From NCBI GenBank assembly GCA_015069015.1, contig SVJK01000018.1, positions 1 through 35,129 on the forward strand: DNA of 35,129 nucleotides, in the 5' to 3' direction. Positions 9,415-16,743 of this stretch are shown here, in pieces. Position 1 is the stretch's first letter; every line of letters starts with the position of its first letter. The notes below the pieces were generated by a model. It saw only the letters and a list, made by a program, of their open reading frames with translations. It had not been told where the DNA came from and ran no database searches. The stretch comes from Oscillospiraceae bacterium. Lineage in GTDB: Bacteria; Bacillota; Clostridia; UMGS1810. The position numbers and the translations under genes are program-made.

Positions 9415-10365
9415 ATGGCAAAGGAAATACCCGTATATCTTTTTACAGGCTTTCTTGAATCGGGAAAAACAAGAACAATTCAGGAAACCCTTTCTGACAG
9501 GGAATTTAACGCAGGGGAGAGAACTCTTCTTCTTGTTTGCGAATTCGGTGAAGAAGAATATGACACGGACAGTTTTGAGGGGACAGAGGTTTTCATTGAA
9601 GAAATTGACTCTCCCGAAATGCTTTCCCAAAAGTACCTTTCTTCCCTTGAGAAAAAGTATAAAGCGGACAGAGTCCTGATTGAGTATAACGGAATGTGGA
9701 CTCTTGATACTCTCTACAATTCCATCCCCAAAAACTGGCTCATATATCAGCAACTTTTCTTTGTTGACTGTGCCACCTTTGAAAATTACAACAACAATAT
9801 GCGCTCTCTTGTGGTTGACAAACTCACAAACTGCGAACTTGTGGTTTTTAACCGTCCCTCTGAATCTGTCAACAAGGAAGAATTTCACAAAATTGTAAGA
9901 GGAGTTACAAGAAGAGCAAACATTTGTTATGAATATGCAGACGGCACTTTGGAATATGATAATGAAGAGGACCCTCTGCCTTTTGATGTTGATGCTCCCG
10001 TAATTGAAATAGGCGACAGAGATTATGCTCTGTGGTTCAGGGACTTTGCTGAAGATATCAATAAATACATCGGAAAAACAGTTAAATTCAAAGGCATTAT
10101 GGGTGTGCCGAAAAAAATTAAACCCGGGTGTGCAATCTGTGGGAGACACGTTATGACCTGTTGCATAGACGACCTTGAATTCAAAGGACTTGTGTGCACG
10201 GACATTCCCCCGATGTTTGACCTTAAAAACCGTATGTGGGCGATTGTGACTGCATGCATAAAAAGAGAATTTCACGAACTCTACGGAAAACCGGGGCCTG
10301 TGCTTCATGTTTTGCAGATTGAAGCATCAGATGCGCCCGAGCAGGAAGTTGCAACATTTTTCTGA
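9415..10365 (+). CDS. G3E-like P-loop protein fused to a YcgQ/DUF1980-like C-terminal domain
   Basis: A protein of 316 aa with start ATG 9415 behind GAAGGA. The N-terminal half is CobW-like: GFLESGKT (residues 12-19) is a Walker A motif in the same place as in the gene upstream, and VCEFGEEEYD matches the ENEFGE region. The CxCC metal motif is absent, and EPSG is replaced by EYNG. The C-terminal part (about residues 225-316) contains YIGKTVKFKG, C239, C242, then GRHVMTCC (C249, C250), C261, and MWAIVTACI...GPVLHVLQIE. This pattern resembles the DUF1980/TIGR03943 domain of YcgQ-type proteins, which work with a permease and are found near COG0523 genes. The cysteines could bind a metal. The fusion call is by motif memory, not a search. 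It lies 21 bases after the first G3E gene. Confidence 0.75.
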   Translation: MAKEIPVYLFTGFLESGKTRTIQETLSDREFNAGERTLLLVCEFGEEEYDTDSFEGTEVFIEEIDSPEMLSQKYLSSLEKKYKADRVLIEYNGMWTLDTLYNSIPKNWLIYQQLFFVDCATFENYNNNMRSLVVDKLTNCELVVFNRPSESVNKEEFHKIVRGVTRRANICYEYADGTLEYDNEEDPLPFDVDAPVIEIGDRDYALWFRDFAEDINKYIGKTVKFKGIMGVPKKIKPGCAICGRHVMTCCIDDLEFKGLVCTDIPPMFDLKNRMWAIVTACIKREFHELYGKPGPVLHVLQIEASDAPEQEVATFF

Positions 10366-10380
10366 TACAAGGAGACAAAT

Positions 10381-10950
10381 ATGAATTTTCCTGAACTCAT
10401 TTTGCTTGGCGCAGGTCTTGCCATGGATGCTTTTGCCGTGGCTGTCTGCAAAGGGCTATGCATGAAAAAAATAAATTATGGCTACAGTCTGATAATAGCC
10501 CTTTTCTTTGGTGTTTTTCAGGCTCTTATGCCATATCTTGGCTATCTTCTCGGAAACACCTTTGCAGGATTTATCGGCGAAGTTGACCATTTCATAACCT
10601 TTGCGCTTCTTTCTTATATCGGCGGGAAAATGATGTATGAGTCGGGACATTCAAACGATGAAGGACTTGTCTGCCCTGTAAATTTCAAACCTGACTACAG
10701 GGAACTTTTTGTTCTTTCTGTTGCCACAAGTATTGACGCCTTTGCAGTTGGTGTGACATTCTCTTTTGAAAAGAGTATAAACATTTTTAAAAACATTTCC
10801 GTAATCGGGATTACCACTTTTATAATTGCATTTGCAGGTGTCATAATCGGAAACACCTTTGGTGCAAAATATAAAAACAAAGCAGAATTTGCAGGGGGAC
10901 TTGTCCTTGTGATTCTTGGCATAAAAATTTTGATTGAGGGCATTTTGTGA
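10381..10950 (+). CDS. mntP: Manganese efflux pump MntP
   Basis: An inner-membrane Mn2+ exporter of 189 aa, the usual family length. It has about six hydrophobic segments and the two internal-repeat signatures LAMDAFAVAVCKGL (residues ~13-26) and ATSIDAFAVGVTFSF (~115-129), whose acidic residues within the membrane are characteristic of MntP (formerly DUF204/YebN). The start is ATG 10381, 15 bases after the preceding stop, with AAGGAGA upstream. Its stop overlaps the next start as TGATG. In other bacteria mntP is induced by Mn2+ through a yybP-ykoY riboswitch or MntR; no riboswitch is visible here, so control would come from the operon promoter. Confidence 0.93.
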   Translation: MNFPELILLGAGLAMDAFAVAVCKGLCMKKINYGYSLIIALFFGVFQALMPYLGYLLGNTFAGFIGEVDHFITFALLSYIGGKMMYESGHSNDEGLVCPVNFKPDYRELFVLSVATSIDAFAVGVTFSFEKSINIFKNISVIGITTFIIAFAGVIIGNTFGAKYKNKAEFAGGLVLVILGIKILIEGIL

Positions 10951-11846
10951 TGGGAGATAAGTGCAATCTGTGTCCGAGAAATTGCGCAGTGGAAAGATGT
11001 GACAAAAAAGGATATTGCAACATGGGAGAATCTCTCTTTGTTTCAAGAGCGGCGCTTCATATGTGGGAAGAACCTTGTATCTCTGGAGAAAGAGGCTCGG
11101 GAACCGTGTTTTTTTCGGGATGCAATCTTGGGTGCATATATTGTCAGAACCACAGAATTTCAAAAGGTGAGACAGGAATTGAGATAAGTGTGGAAAAACT
11201 TGTGAGGATATATCATTCTCTTGAAAATATGGGCGCTCACAACATTAATCTTGTGACCGGCTCTCACTTTATTAAAAAAATTGCTGAATCTGTTGAAATA
11301 GCCAAAAAACAGGGGATAAAAATCCCCTTCATATATAACACAAGTTCCTATGAAAAGGCAGAGAGTCTGAAAATGCTTGACGGTCTGATAGATATATATC
11401 TGCCTGATTTTAAATATTATGATGAAAAAACTTCCCGGAACTATTCAAACGCTCCGGATTATACCATTGTTGCAAAAAAAGCAATTGAAGAAATGGTAAG
11501 GCAATGTCCCCGCGTAGAGTTTGACGATGACACAATGTTGCAAAAGGGCGTTATAATAAGACATATGCTCATTCCCGGTCACGTTTATGAGGGGAAGAAA
11601 ATCATGAAATATCTTTGGGAAACCTATGGGGATAATGTTCTCTACAGCATTATGAGTCAATACACCCCCGTGAAAGAATTTGAAAACTATCCCAATCTTT
11701 CCCGAGGAGTGAGAAAAAAAGAATACGATTCTCTTGTTGACTTTTGTCTTGAACTTGGCATGGAAAATGCCTATATTCAGGAAGGCGATTGTGCAAAGGA
11801 GAGTTTCATACCAGATTTTGATGAACTTAAAATTCCGGAGGAATAA
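10950..11846 (+). CDS. Radical SAM protein, PflX-like (COG1313, PFL-activase homologue)
   Basis: A protein of 298 aa. The radical SAM cluster motif CNLGCIYC (C58, C62, C65; CX3CX2C, as in pyruvate formate-lyase activases) is clear. The N-terminus has an extra cysteine set (CNLCPRNC at residues 5-12, then C17 and C23) that could hold a second Fe-S cluster. The ATG at 10950 overlaps the mntP stop (TGATG) and has GAGGG about 10 bases upstream; a GTG one codon earlier is an alternative. COG1313 proteins are widespread in Clostridia, but their substrate is, to my knowledge, not established, and no glycyl-radical enzyme gene lies nearby. Its position between mntP and mnmG gives no further hint. Confidence 0.88.
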   Translation: MGDKCNLCPRNCAVERCDKKGYCNMGESLFVSRAALHMWEEPCISGERGSGTVFFSGCNLGCIYCQNHRISKGETGIEISVEKLVRIYHSLENMGAHNINLVTGSHFIKKIAESVEIAKKQGIKIPFIYNTSSYEKAESLKMLDGLIDIYLPDFKYYDEKTSRNYSNAPDYTIVAKKAIEEMVRQCPRVEFDDDTMLQKGVIIRHMLIPGHVYEGKKIMKYLWETYGDNVLYSIMSQYTPVKEFENYPNLSRGVRKKEYDSLVDFCLELGMENAYIQEGDCAKESFIPDFDELKIPEE

Positions 11847-11849
11847 ATT

Positions 11850-13724
11850 ATGCAGGAATATTACGCAGGAAAATATGATGTTGCCGTAATCGGCGGAGGA
11901 CACGCAGGATGCGAAGCGGCACTTGCAAGTGCAAGACTTGGCGTGAGCACCATAATGTTTGTTATAAATATGGACACCGTTGCCAATATGGCTTGTAACC
12001 CATGTATCGGCGGTACGGCAAAAGGACATCTTGTACGCGAGATAGACGCTCTTGGGGGCGAAATGGGAAAAATTGCGGACAAAACTTTCATTCAGTCCCG
12101 TATGCTTAACAAAGGAAAAGGTCCTGCAGTTTTTTCTCTCAGAGTTCAGTCTGACAGAAGAAAGTATTCAGAAGAAATGAAACACGTTCTTGAAAGACAG
12201 GAAAACCTTGACATAAAACAGGCTGAAATCATAGAAATAGGCTTTGATGAAAATGGAAAGGTGACCTCTGTTTTAACTCACCTTGGTGCAAGATATGAAG
12301 TCAGGGCGGCAATCATTGCCACAGGCACATACTTAAAAGGCAAAGTCATTGTGGGCGATGTAAGTTTTGAGAGCGGACCTGACGGAGTTTTTCCTGCAAA
12401 TTCTCTTTCTTCCTGCCTTAAAAATGCAGGGATTGAACTTATGAGATTTAAAACCGGCACTCCTGCAAGAGTAAATAAAAACAGTATTGACTTTTCAAAA
12501 ATGGAGCCCCAGGAAGGCGACGAGGAAATTGTTCCTTTCTCTTTTGAAAACACGGATATCGGTGAAAATCAGGTTAAATGTTATCTTACATACACAAGCG
12601 AAGAAACCCACAAAATCATAAAAGACAATCTTCACCGCTCGCCCCTTTACAGCGGAAAAATAGAGGGCGTGGGGCCGAGATACTGTCCGTCAATAGAAGA
12701 CAAGGTTGTCCGTTTTTCAGACAAACCCCGTCATCAACTTTTCGTTGAACCTATGGGACTTACCACGGATGAAATGTACATTCAGGGATTTTCATCAAGT
12801 CTGCCTGAAGATGTACAACTAAAGATGCTTCACACAGTGGCAGGGCTTGAAAATGCAAAGGTTATGAGAACCGCCTATGCAATAGAATATGACTGTTGTG
12901 ATGCCACAGAACTTTTTGCAACACTTGAGTTTAAAAATTATCCCGGTCTCTACGGAGCAGGTCAGTTTAACGGAAGTTCAGGTTATGAAGAGGCGGCGGC
13001 ACAGGGACTTGTTGCAGGTGTCAATGCTGCCCTTAAGATAAAAGGAAAAGAGCCTTTCATAATGGACAGATCTGAAAGTTACATAGGCACTCTCATTGAT
13101 GACCTCACCGTAAAAGGAACAAAAGAGCCATACCGTATGATGACTTCCCGAAGTGAATACCGTCTCATTTTAAGACAGGACAATGCGGATTTGCGTCTCA
13201 CTCCAAGAGGAAAAGAGATAGGACTCATCTCAGATGAAAGATATGAGAGATTTCTGGAAAAGAAAGCGCAGATTGAAGCAGAAATTGCAAGAGTTGAAAA
13301 AAAGGTTATTCCGCCATCTGAAAAGAATAACGCTTTCTTAAAAGAACACAATTCCACTCCCATTTCAACAGGTGTTAAACTTGGTGAACTTGTAAGAAGA
13401 CCTGAACTCACCTATGAAATGCTCGGTGAAATTGATTCAGACAGGCCTGTTCTTCCCCCACAGGTGAGAGAACAGGTGTTTGTCCAGATAAAATATGACG
13501 GCTACATCAAAAAACAACTTGAACAGGTTGAAAAATACAAAAAACTTGAAGCAAAGAAAATTCCTGAAGATATAGATTATGAAAAAATAGACGGTCTCAG
13601 AATTGAGGCAAAACAGAAACTTTCAAAAATAAGACCGGCAAACGTTGGTCAGGCAAGCAGAATTTCGGGTGTTTCGCCTGCTGATATGAATGTGCTTTTG
13701 ATATATCTTCAGATTAACAAGTGA
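11850..13724 (+). CDS. mnmG: tRNA uridine-5-carboxymethylaminomethyl modification enzyme MnmG (GidA)
   Basis: A FAD-dependent enzyme of 624 aa, typical for the family. With MnmE it builds the cmnm5/nm5 modification on wobble U34 of certain tRNAs. The N-terminal FAD-binding motif [19 protein letters not shown], the [25 protein letters not shown] signature region and the C-terminal helical domain ([18 protein letters not shown]) are all visible. The start is ATG 11850, preceded by GGAGGAATAAATT, only 3 bases after the radical SAM gene. Its classical neighbour mnmE is not upstream; the metal and radical SAM genes occupy that position. rsmG follows as usual. Confidence 0.97.
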   Translation: MQEYYAGKYDVAVIGGGHAGCEAALASARLGVSTIMFVINMDTVANMACNPCIGGTAKGHLVREIDALGGEMGKIADKTFIQSRMLNKGKGPAVFSLRVQSDRRKYSEEMKHVLERQENLDIKQAEIIEIGFDENGKVTSVLTHLGARYEVRAAIIATGTYLKGKVIVGDVSFESGPDGVFPANSLSSCLKNAGIELMRFKTGTPARVNKNSIDFSKMEPQEGDEEIVPFSFENTDIGENQVKCYLTYTSEETHKIIKDNLHRSPLYSGKIEGVGPRYCPSIEDKVVRFSDKPRHQLFVEPMGLTTDEMYIQGFSSSLPEDVQLKMLHTVAGLENAKVMRTAYAIEYDCCDATELFATLEFKNYPGLYGAGQFNGSSGYEEAAAQGLVAGVNAALKIKGKEPFIMDRSESYIGTLIDDLTVKGTKEPYRMMTSRSEYRLILRQDNADLRLTPRGKEIGLISDERYERFLEKKAQIEAEIARVEKKVIPPSEKNNAFLKEHNSTPISTGVKLGELVRRPELTYEMLGEIDSDRPVLPPQVREQVFVQIKYDGYIKKQLEQVEKYKKLEAKKIPEDIDYEKIDGLRIEAKQKLSKIRPANVGQASRISGVSPADMNVLLIYLQINK

Positions 13725-13737
13725 GGAGCGAATCGTT

Positions 13738-14442
13738 TTGAGCATAATCTCCGATTGTCTGAAATCAAAGGTTTCGGATGCAGAAAAAATCGAAAAATTT
13801 GAAAAATATCACAAACTTCTGATTGAGTGGAATGAAAAAATGAATCTGACTGCCATAACCGATGAAAAAGACGTGGCAACAAAGCATTTTCTTGATTCTA
13901 TGGCAGCATTTGACAGCGGTGTCATAAAAGATGATGCAAAAATAATAGACGTGGGAACAGGAGCGGGATTTCCCGGAATCCCCTTGAAAATTTTTAAATC
14001 AGACCTTGATGTGACTCTTATGGACTCTTTGAATAAGAGAATCACATTTCTAAATGAGGTCATAGGAGAACTTGACCTTAAAGGAATAAAAACCATTCAT
14101 TCAAGAGCAGAAGACCTTGGCAAAAAAGAGCAGCACAGAGAAACATATGACATTGCCATATCAAGAGCGGTTGCAAACCTTGCTTCTCTTTCAGAACTCT
14201 GCCTGCCTTTTGTAAAGGTTGGAGGATATTTTGTCAGCATGAAAGGTCCAAAGGCATCAGAAGAAATAGAAGATGCAAAAAAAGCCATAAAACTTATGGG
14301 TGGAGAATATGTTGAGACAATCAACTATTCTTTGCCTGACACAGACCTTGAACATAATCTTGTGATAATAAAAAAAGTGTCTTCCACACCGAAAAAGTAT
14401 CCGAGAAGTGCACCCAAGCCCATAAAAGAACCTCTTTTATAG
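13738..14442 (+). CDS. rsmG: 16S rRNA (guanine-527-N7)-methyltransferase RsmG (GidB)
   Basis: A SAM-dependent methyltransferase of 234 aa for G527 of 16S rRNA. The SAM-binding motif is IIDVGTGAGFPGIPLKIF (residues ~66-83). NEKMNLTAITDEKDVATKHFLDS at the N-terminus and ISRAVANLASLSELCLPFVKVGG are family hallmarks. The start is a TTG at 13738; GAGGAG sits right after the mnmG stop with a spacing of about 9 bases, and no better ATG exists nearby. It is the last gene of the operon, followed by a strong hairpin at 14484. Confidence 0.95.
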   Translation: MSIISDCLKSKVSDAEKIEKFEKYHKLLIEWNEKMNLTAITDEKDVATKHFLDSMAAFDSGVIKDDAKIIDVGTGAGFPGIPLKIFKSDLDVTLMDSLNKRITFLNEVIGELDLKGIKTIHSRAEDLGKKEQHRETYDIAISRAVANLASLSELCLPFVKVGGYFVSMKGPKASEEIEDAKKAIKLMGGEYVETINYSLPDTDLEHNLVIIKKVSSTPKKYPRSAPKPIKEPLL

Positions 14443-14754
14443 ACTTCAAAAATGAACGCACCGCAAAGTGCCTGAAACAAAAGATTCTCACTTTAAAATA
14501 AATTTTTAAAGTGAGAATAATTTTTATAAGAAGTTTTTGGCAATAAGCCAAAAACTGAATTGAGGCACTTTGCTTACATCGTCATCGCTCATTGCCGTAC
14601 CTACGTACTGTCTGCTTCGCGATTCCTCGTCTGCGTTCATTTTTGTTCGTCTATTGTGAGTGCTGTCGACGTACTTTTGTACGCCTTCGGGCTACCGTCC
14701 TCCAAAGAATTCTTCTTTGGAGGATTCTATTTGATGATTCTAAATCTTTTTTTC
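14443..14754. other. Convergent intergenic region of nested inverted repeats
   Basis: This 312-base gap between rsmG (+) and spoIVFB (-) is almost all hairpins. Stems seen are 14484-14498 with 14504-14518 (15 bp, terminator), 14532-14541 with 14547-14556 (10 bp), and 14698-14709 with 14713-14724 (12 bp). The outer pairs AATGAACGCA (about 14450) with TGCGTTCATT (about 14632) and GCAAAGTGCCT (about 14463) with AGGCACTTTGC (about 14563) enclose the inner ones. The part at 14575-14697 is GC-richer than its surroundings. Short reading frames here have no ribosome binding site and no recognisable product. Confidence 0.7.
14484..14528 (+). terminator. Terminator of the metal/mnmG/rsmG operon
   Basis: A perfect 15-bp stem (ATTCTCACTTTAAAA with its complement) and a 5-base loop, followed by AATTTTTAT. 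It lies 41 bases after the rsmG stop and closes the operon that begins at the 8179 promoter. Confidence 0.75.
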
Positions 14755-15537
14755 CTATCCCAAAAGATTGTTTGAAGAACAAATAATATTCAAAAATTCC
14801 TCCTGTGTTAAAAAGCCCAGAAATTTTTCGTTTTCAAAAACAAGTATAAAAAGAGTGTAGTTTGGAGAAATCATTCTCAAAACTTTCAGAATGTCATCTG
14901 TTGAATCCATAAAAATCAGTCTGACTTTTTTTGTCTTGTTTTTTCTTTTTGTCAAAACTTCACTGCATTTGATTACAGATTGAATCCGACCTTTTTTTTG
15001 GCTAAGGATAAGCATGATGGAAAAAATAAAGAAACTTATGTTCATAATACCTTTAAAAAGGCAGAAAATGCAAAGAAAAAAAGATGCAGAGCAAATTATA
15101 AAAGAAACTTTTTTCATTATTGCATCTGATTTTAAAGTTCCGAAAAATCGGGATAAAACAGTATTTAAAACCATTGCACCGTCAAGAGGGATAACAGGAA
15201 GAAGATTTACAATTCCAACGCAAAAATTGGCGTAGGAAAAATAGTCATACCTTCCGAAAGAAAAAAGCACTCCCGACAAAAAAAGGCTGAATATGGGGCC
15301 GGATGCCCATATTAACAAGGACTTTTTTGTATCGTGAGTGCTTCTTATTTTAAGATGCATTCCCCATATGTCAAGACATATTTCTTCTGCTTCTTCTTTC
15401 AGAAGACAGCATATAAAAAGATGTATCATTTCGTGGATAAAAACTGCGGTATATCCGCAAAGCAGAGGAGTGAGACTGCCAAAAAATGTAAAAATAAAAA
15501 ATGCAATGGCAGATGAATGATATAATCTTATTTTCAA
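14755..15537 (-). CDS. spoIVFB: Stage IV sporulation protein FB, site-2-type (M50) intramembrane metalloprotease
   Basis: A protein of 260 aa with several hydrophobic segments. The zinc-binding motif HEMIH (residues 35-39, HExxH) and the second motif NLLPVIPLDG (111-120, NxxPxxxLDG) mark the SpoIVFB/S2P family. The C-terminal ~60 residues (DILKVLRMISPNYTLFIL...FLGFLTQEEF) look CBS-like, as in SpoIVFB. In sporulating mother cells SpoIVFB cleaves pro-sigma-K in the outer forespore membrane. The start is a TTG at 15537 with AGGTGA upstream, spaced for initiation and placed at the end of the partner gene; no ATG fits as well. It is translated just after spoIVFA with 3 bases between the genes. Confidence 0.85.
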   Translation of the reverse strand: MKIRLYHSSAIAFFIFTFFGSLTPLLCGYTAVFIHEMIHLFICCLLKEEAEEICLDIWGMHLKIRSTHDTKKSLLIWASGPIFSLFLSGVLFSFGRYDYFSYANFCVGIVNLLPVIPLDGAMVLNTVLSRFFGTLKSDAIMKKVSFIICSASFFLCIFCLFKGIMNISFFIFSIMLILSQKKGRIQSVIKCSEVLTKRKNKTKKVRLIFMDSTDDILKVLRMISPNYTLFILVFENEKFLGFLTQEEFLNIICSSNNLLG

Positions 15538-15540
15538 AAT

Positions 15541-16353
15541 TCAATTCACCTTTATGAGAGTCATTGGGTCAACAGGGGATGAATCTTTCCTTATTTCCAT
15601 ATGAAGATGAGGGCCGGTAACTGCACCGGTACTTCCTGAAATTCCGATAACATTCCCCTTTTTAACGGTGTCACCTTCTTTTGCTTTAGATTCTGAAAGG
15701 TGGGCATATGAACTTGTGTAGCCACCAATATGTTCTATAACCACAAAATTTCCCGAAAACTGATTATATTCGCTTTTTTGAACGACACCGTCTTCAATGG
15801 CACACACCTCTGTTCCCGAATCTATCGCTATGTCAATTCCGTTGTGGGAGGTTTCTTCTCCTGAAAGAGGATGAACTCTTTTTCCAAAGGGGGATGAAAT
15901 CGTACCGTTACAGGGCATGATTGGCAAAAACTCATCTATTGATATTTCATCTTCTGAAATACCCGATTCTGCTTTTACCTGTGTTGATTTTTCCGATACA
16001 TCTGCAATGGACATAATTGAAGGGTGAGTTTCATCAGTTACTGATGTTACGGGAACTCTTTCATCCTTTTTACCTCGGATATATTCAAAACAAAAGTCTG
16101 CGCCTTTTTTTCCAATCTTTGAAACGGGAGGAAGTTTTTTGGAAACATACATTGCAATATCTTTTCCAAGGGATCTGAAAAAATACATATTTTCCGTGAT
16201 TTCTGCTTGGTTGTGTGTGATCATGCCCGCTATCAGAGATAAGACAATCGGGAAGAGAAAAAAAGCAAGAATGATTTTTTTGGCAGGTTTTCTCTTTTTG
16301 CTGTCTGAGAATCTGAATTCTGCTTTGTTTGATTTTTTTCTTACATATTTCAT
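15541..16353 (-). CDS. spoIVFA: Membrane-anchored M23 (LytM-type) protein, probable stage IV sporulation protein FA
   Basis: A protein of 270 aa. The start is ATG 16353, with GGAGA seven bases upstream; an upstream TTG at 16383 lacks a site. It has a basic N-terminus, one membrane segment (about residues 26-46), a variable linker, and an M23 domain (about 150-270). Visible M23 features are ISSPFGKRVHPLSG, HNGID (HxxxD) and GPHLHMEI (HxH), so the zinc ligands appear intact. SpoIVFA holds SpoIVFB inactive until a signal protease releases it; many sporulation LytM proteins are scaffolds rather than enzymes. The direct junction with spoIVFB drives the name. An unrelated M23 endopeptidase or SpoIIQ-like protein is the alternative. 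Confidence 0.8.
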   Translation of the reverse strand: MKYVRKKSNKAEFRFSDSKKRKPAKKIILAFFLFPIVLSLIAGMITHNQAEITENMYFFRSLGKDIAMYVSKKLPPVSKIGKKGADFCFEYIRGKKDERVPVTSVTDETHPSIMSIADVSEKSTQVKAESGISEDEISIDEFLPIMPCNGTISSPFGKRVHPLSGEETSHNGIDIAIDSGTEVCAIEDGVVQKSEYNQFSGNFVVIEHIGGYTSSYAHLSESKAKEGDTVKKGNVIGISGSTGAVTGPHLHMEIRKDSSPVDPMTLIKVN

Positions 16354-16486
16354 GCTGTCATCTCCGTGTACAGTTATAGTCAAAAGTATATATATATATG
16401 ATATTCAGGAAATCAAAAAATATGATATAATCTTCTTTGCACAAAGAAACATAAGAAAGTCATAATATATTTGGTATATAATTTCG

Positions 16487-16515
16487 TTGACACAATATGA
16501 CAAATATGCTAAAAT
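16487..16515 (+). promoter_or_regulatory. Promoter of the riboswitch-controlled AGCS gene
   Basis: TTGACA (16487-16492) and TAAAAT (16510-16515) with a 17-bp spacer. The predicted start is about 16522, just ahead of the glycine riboswitch, leaving a leader of about 220 bases before the ATG at 16744. Confidence 0.7.
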
Positions 16516-16540
16516 AATGCTAATTTAATACTCGGTGATG

Positions 16541-16655
16541 CTTTCAGGAGTAAAGTATGAAACTGAAAGAGCAGAGAACTCTGGAGAATCTCAAGTCATT
16601 TGGGTGCCGAAGGTGCAAGGCGTGAGCCGAAACTCTCAGGCAAAAGGACAGAGCA
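16541..16655 (+). promoter_or_regulatory. Glycine riboswitch (single aptamer with vestigial second aptamer stem)
   Basis: The core reads ...CTCTGGAGA...GGGTGCCGAAGGTGCAAGG...AAACTCTCAGGCAAAAGGACAGAG, which are the conserved segments of the glycine riboswitch (aptamer about 16570-16655). Just upstream, CTTTCAG (16541-16547) pairs with CTGAAAG (16563-16569). This is placed where singlet glycine riboswitches keep a 'ghost aptamer' helix. It lies in the leader of a Na+/alanine-glycine symporter gene, the classic context in Gram-positives. Confidence 0.93.
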
Positions 16656-16690
16656 AATGTTTATGCGGATGTCGTATGGACATTTTCAGA

Positions 16691-16724
16691 GTTATCGCGA
16701 ATTTGCCGATAACTTTATTTTTTT
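16691..16724 (+). terminator. Riboswitch expression platform terminator
   Basis: GTTATCG (16691-16697) pairs with CGATAAC (16707-16713), followed by TTTATTTTTTT. GCAAAT at the aptamer's 3' end (16653-16658) can pair with ATTTGC in the terminator loop (16701-16706), a possible switching helix. An RBS (TTAGGAGG) lies directly downstream. This supports transcriptional control; whether glycine turns the gene on or off cannot be settled by eye. Confidence 0.65.
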
Positions 16725-16743
16725 CTTAGGAGGATTTTTTATT

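Noticed and set aside
9355-10308. 317-codon minus-strand frame opposite the second G3E gene
   Set aside because: The plus-strand gene has a recognisable P-loop, an RBS and operon spacing; the antisense frame has no motif, RBS or promoter.
11445-12029. 194-codon minus-strand frame over the radical SAM/mnmG junction
   Set aside because: It spans two well-supported genes and has no recognisable features.
14560-14786. Small plus-strand ORFs in the rsmG-spoIVFB gap
   Set aside because: No ribosome binding site and they overlap a hairpin-rich non-coding region and the spoIVFB end.
16370-16460. Sigma-E type promoter for spoIVFA
   Set aside because: AT-rich words resembling TCATATT and CATATATA exist, but the spacing (about 18 bases) does not fit the sigma-E consensus well enough to call.
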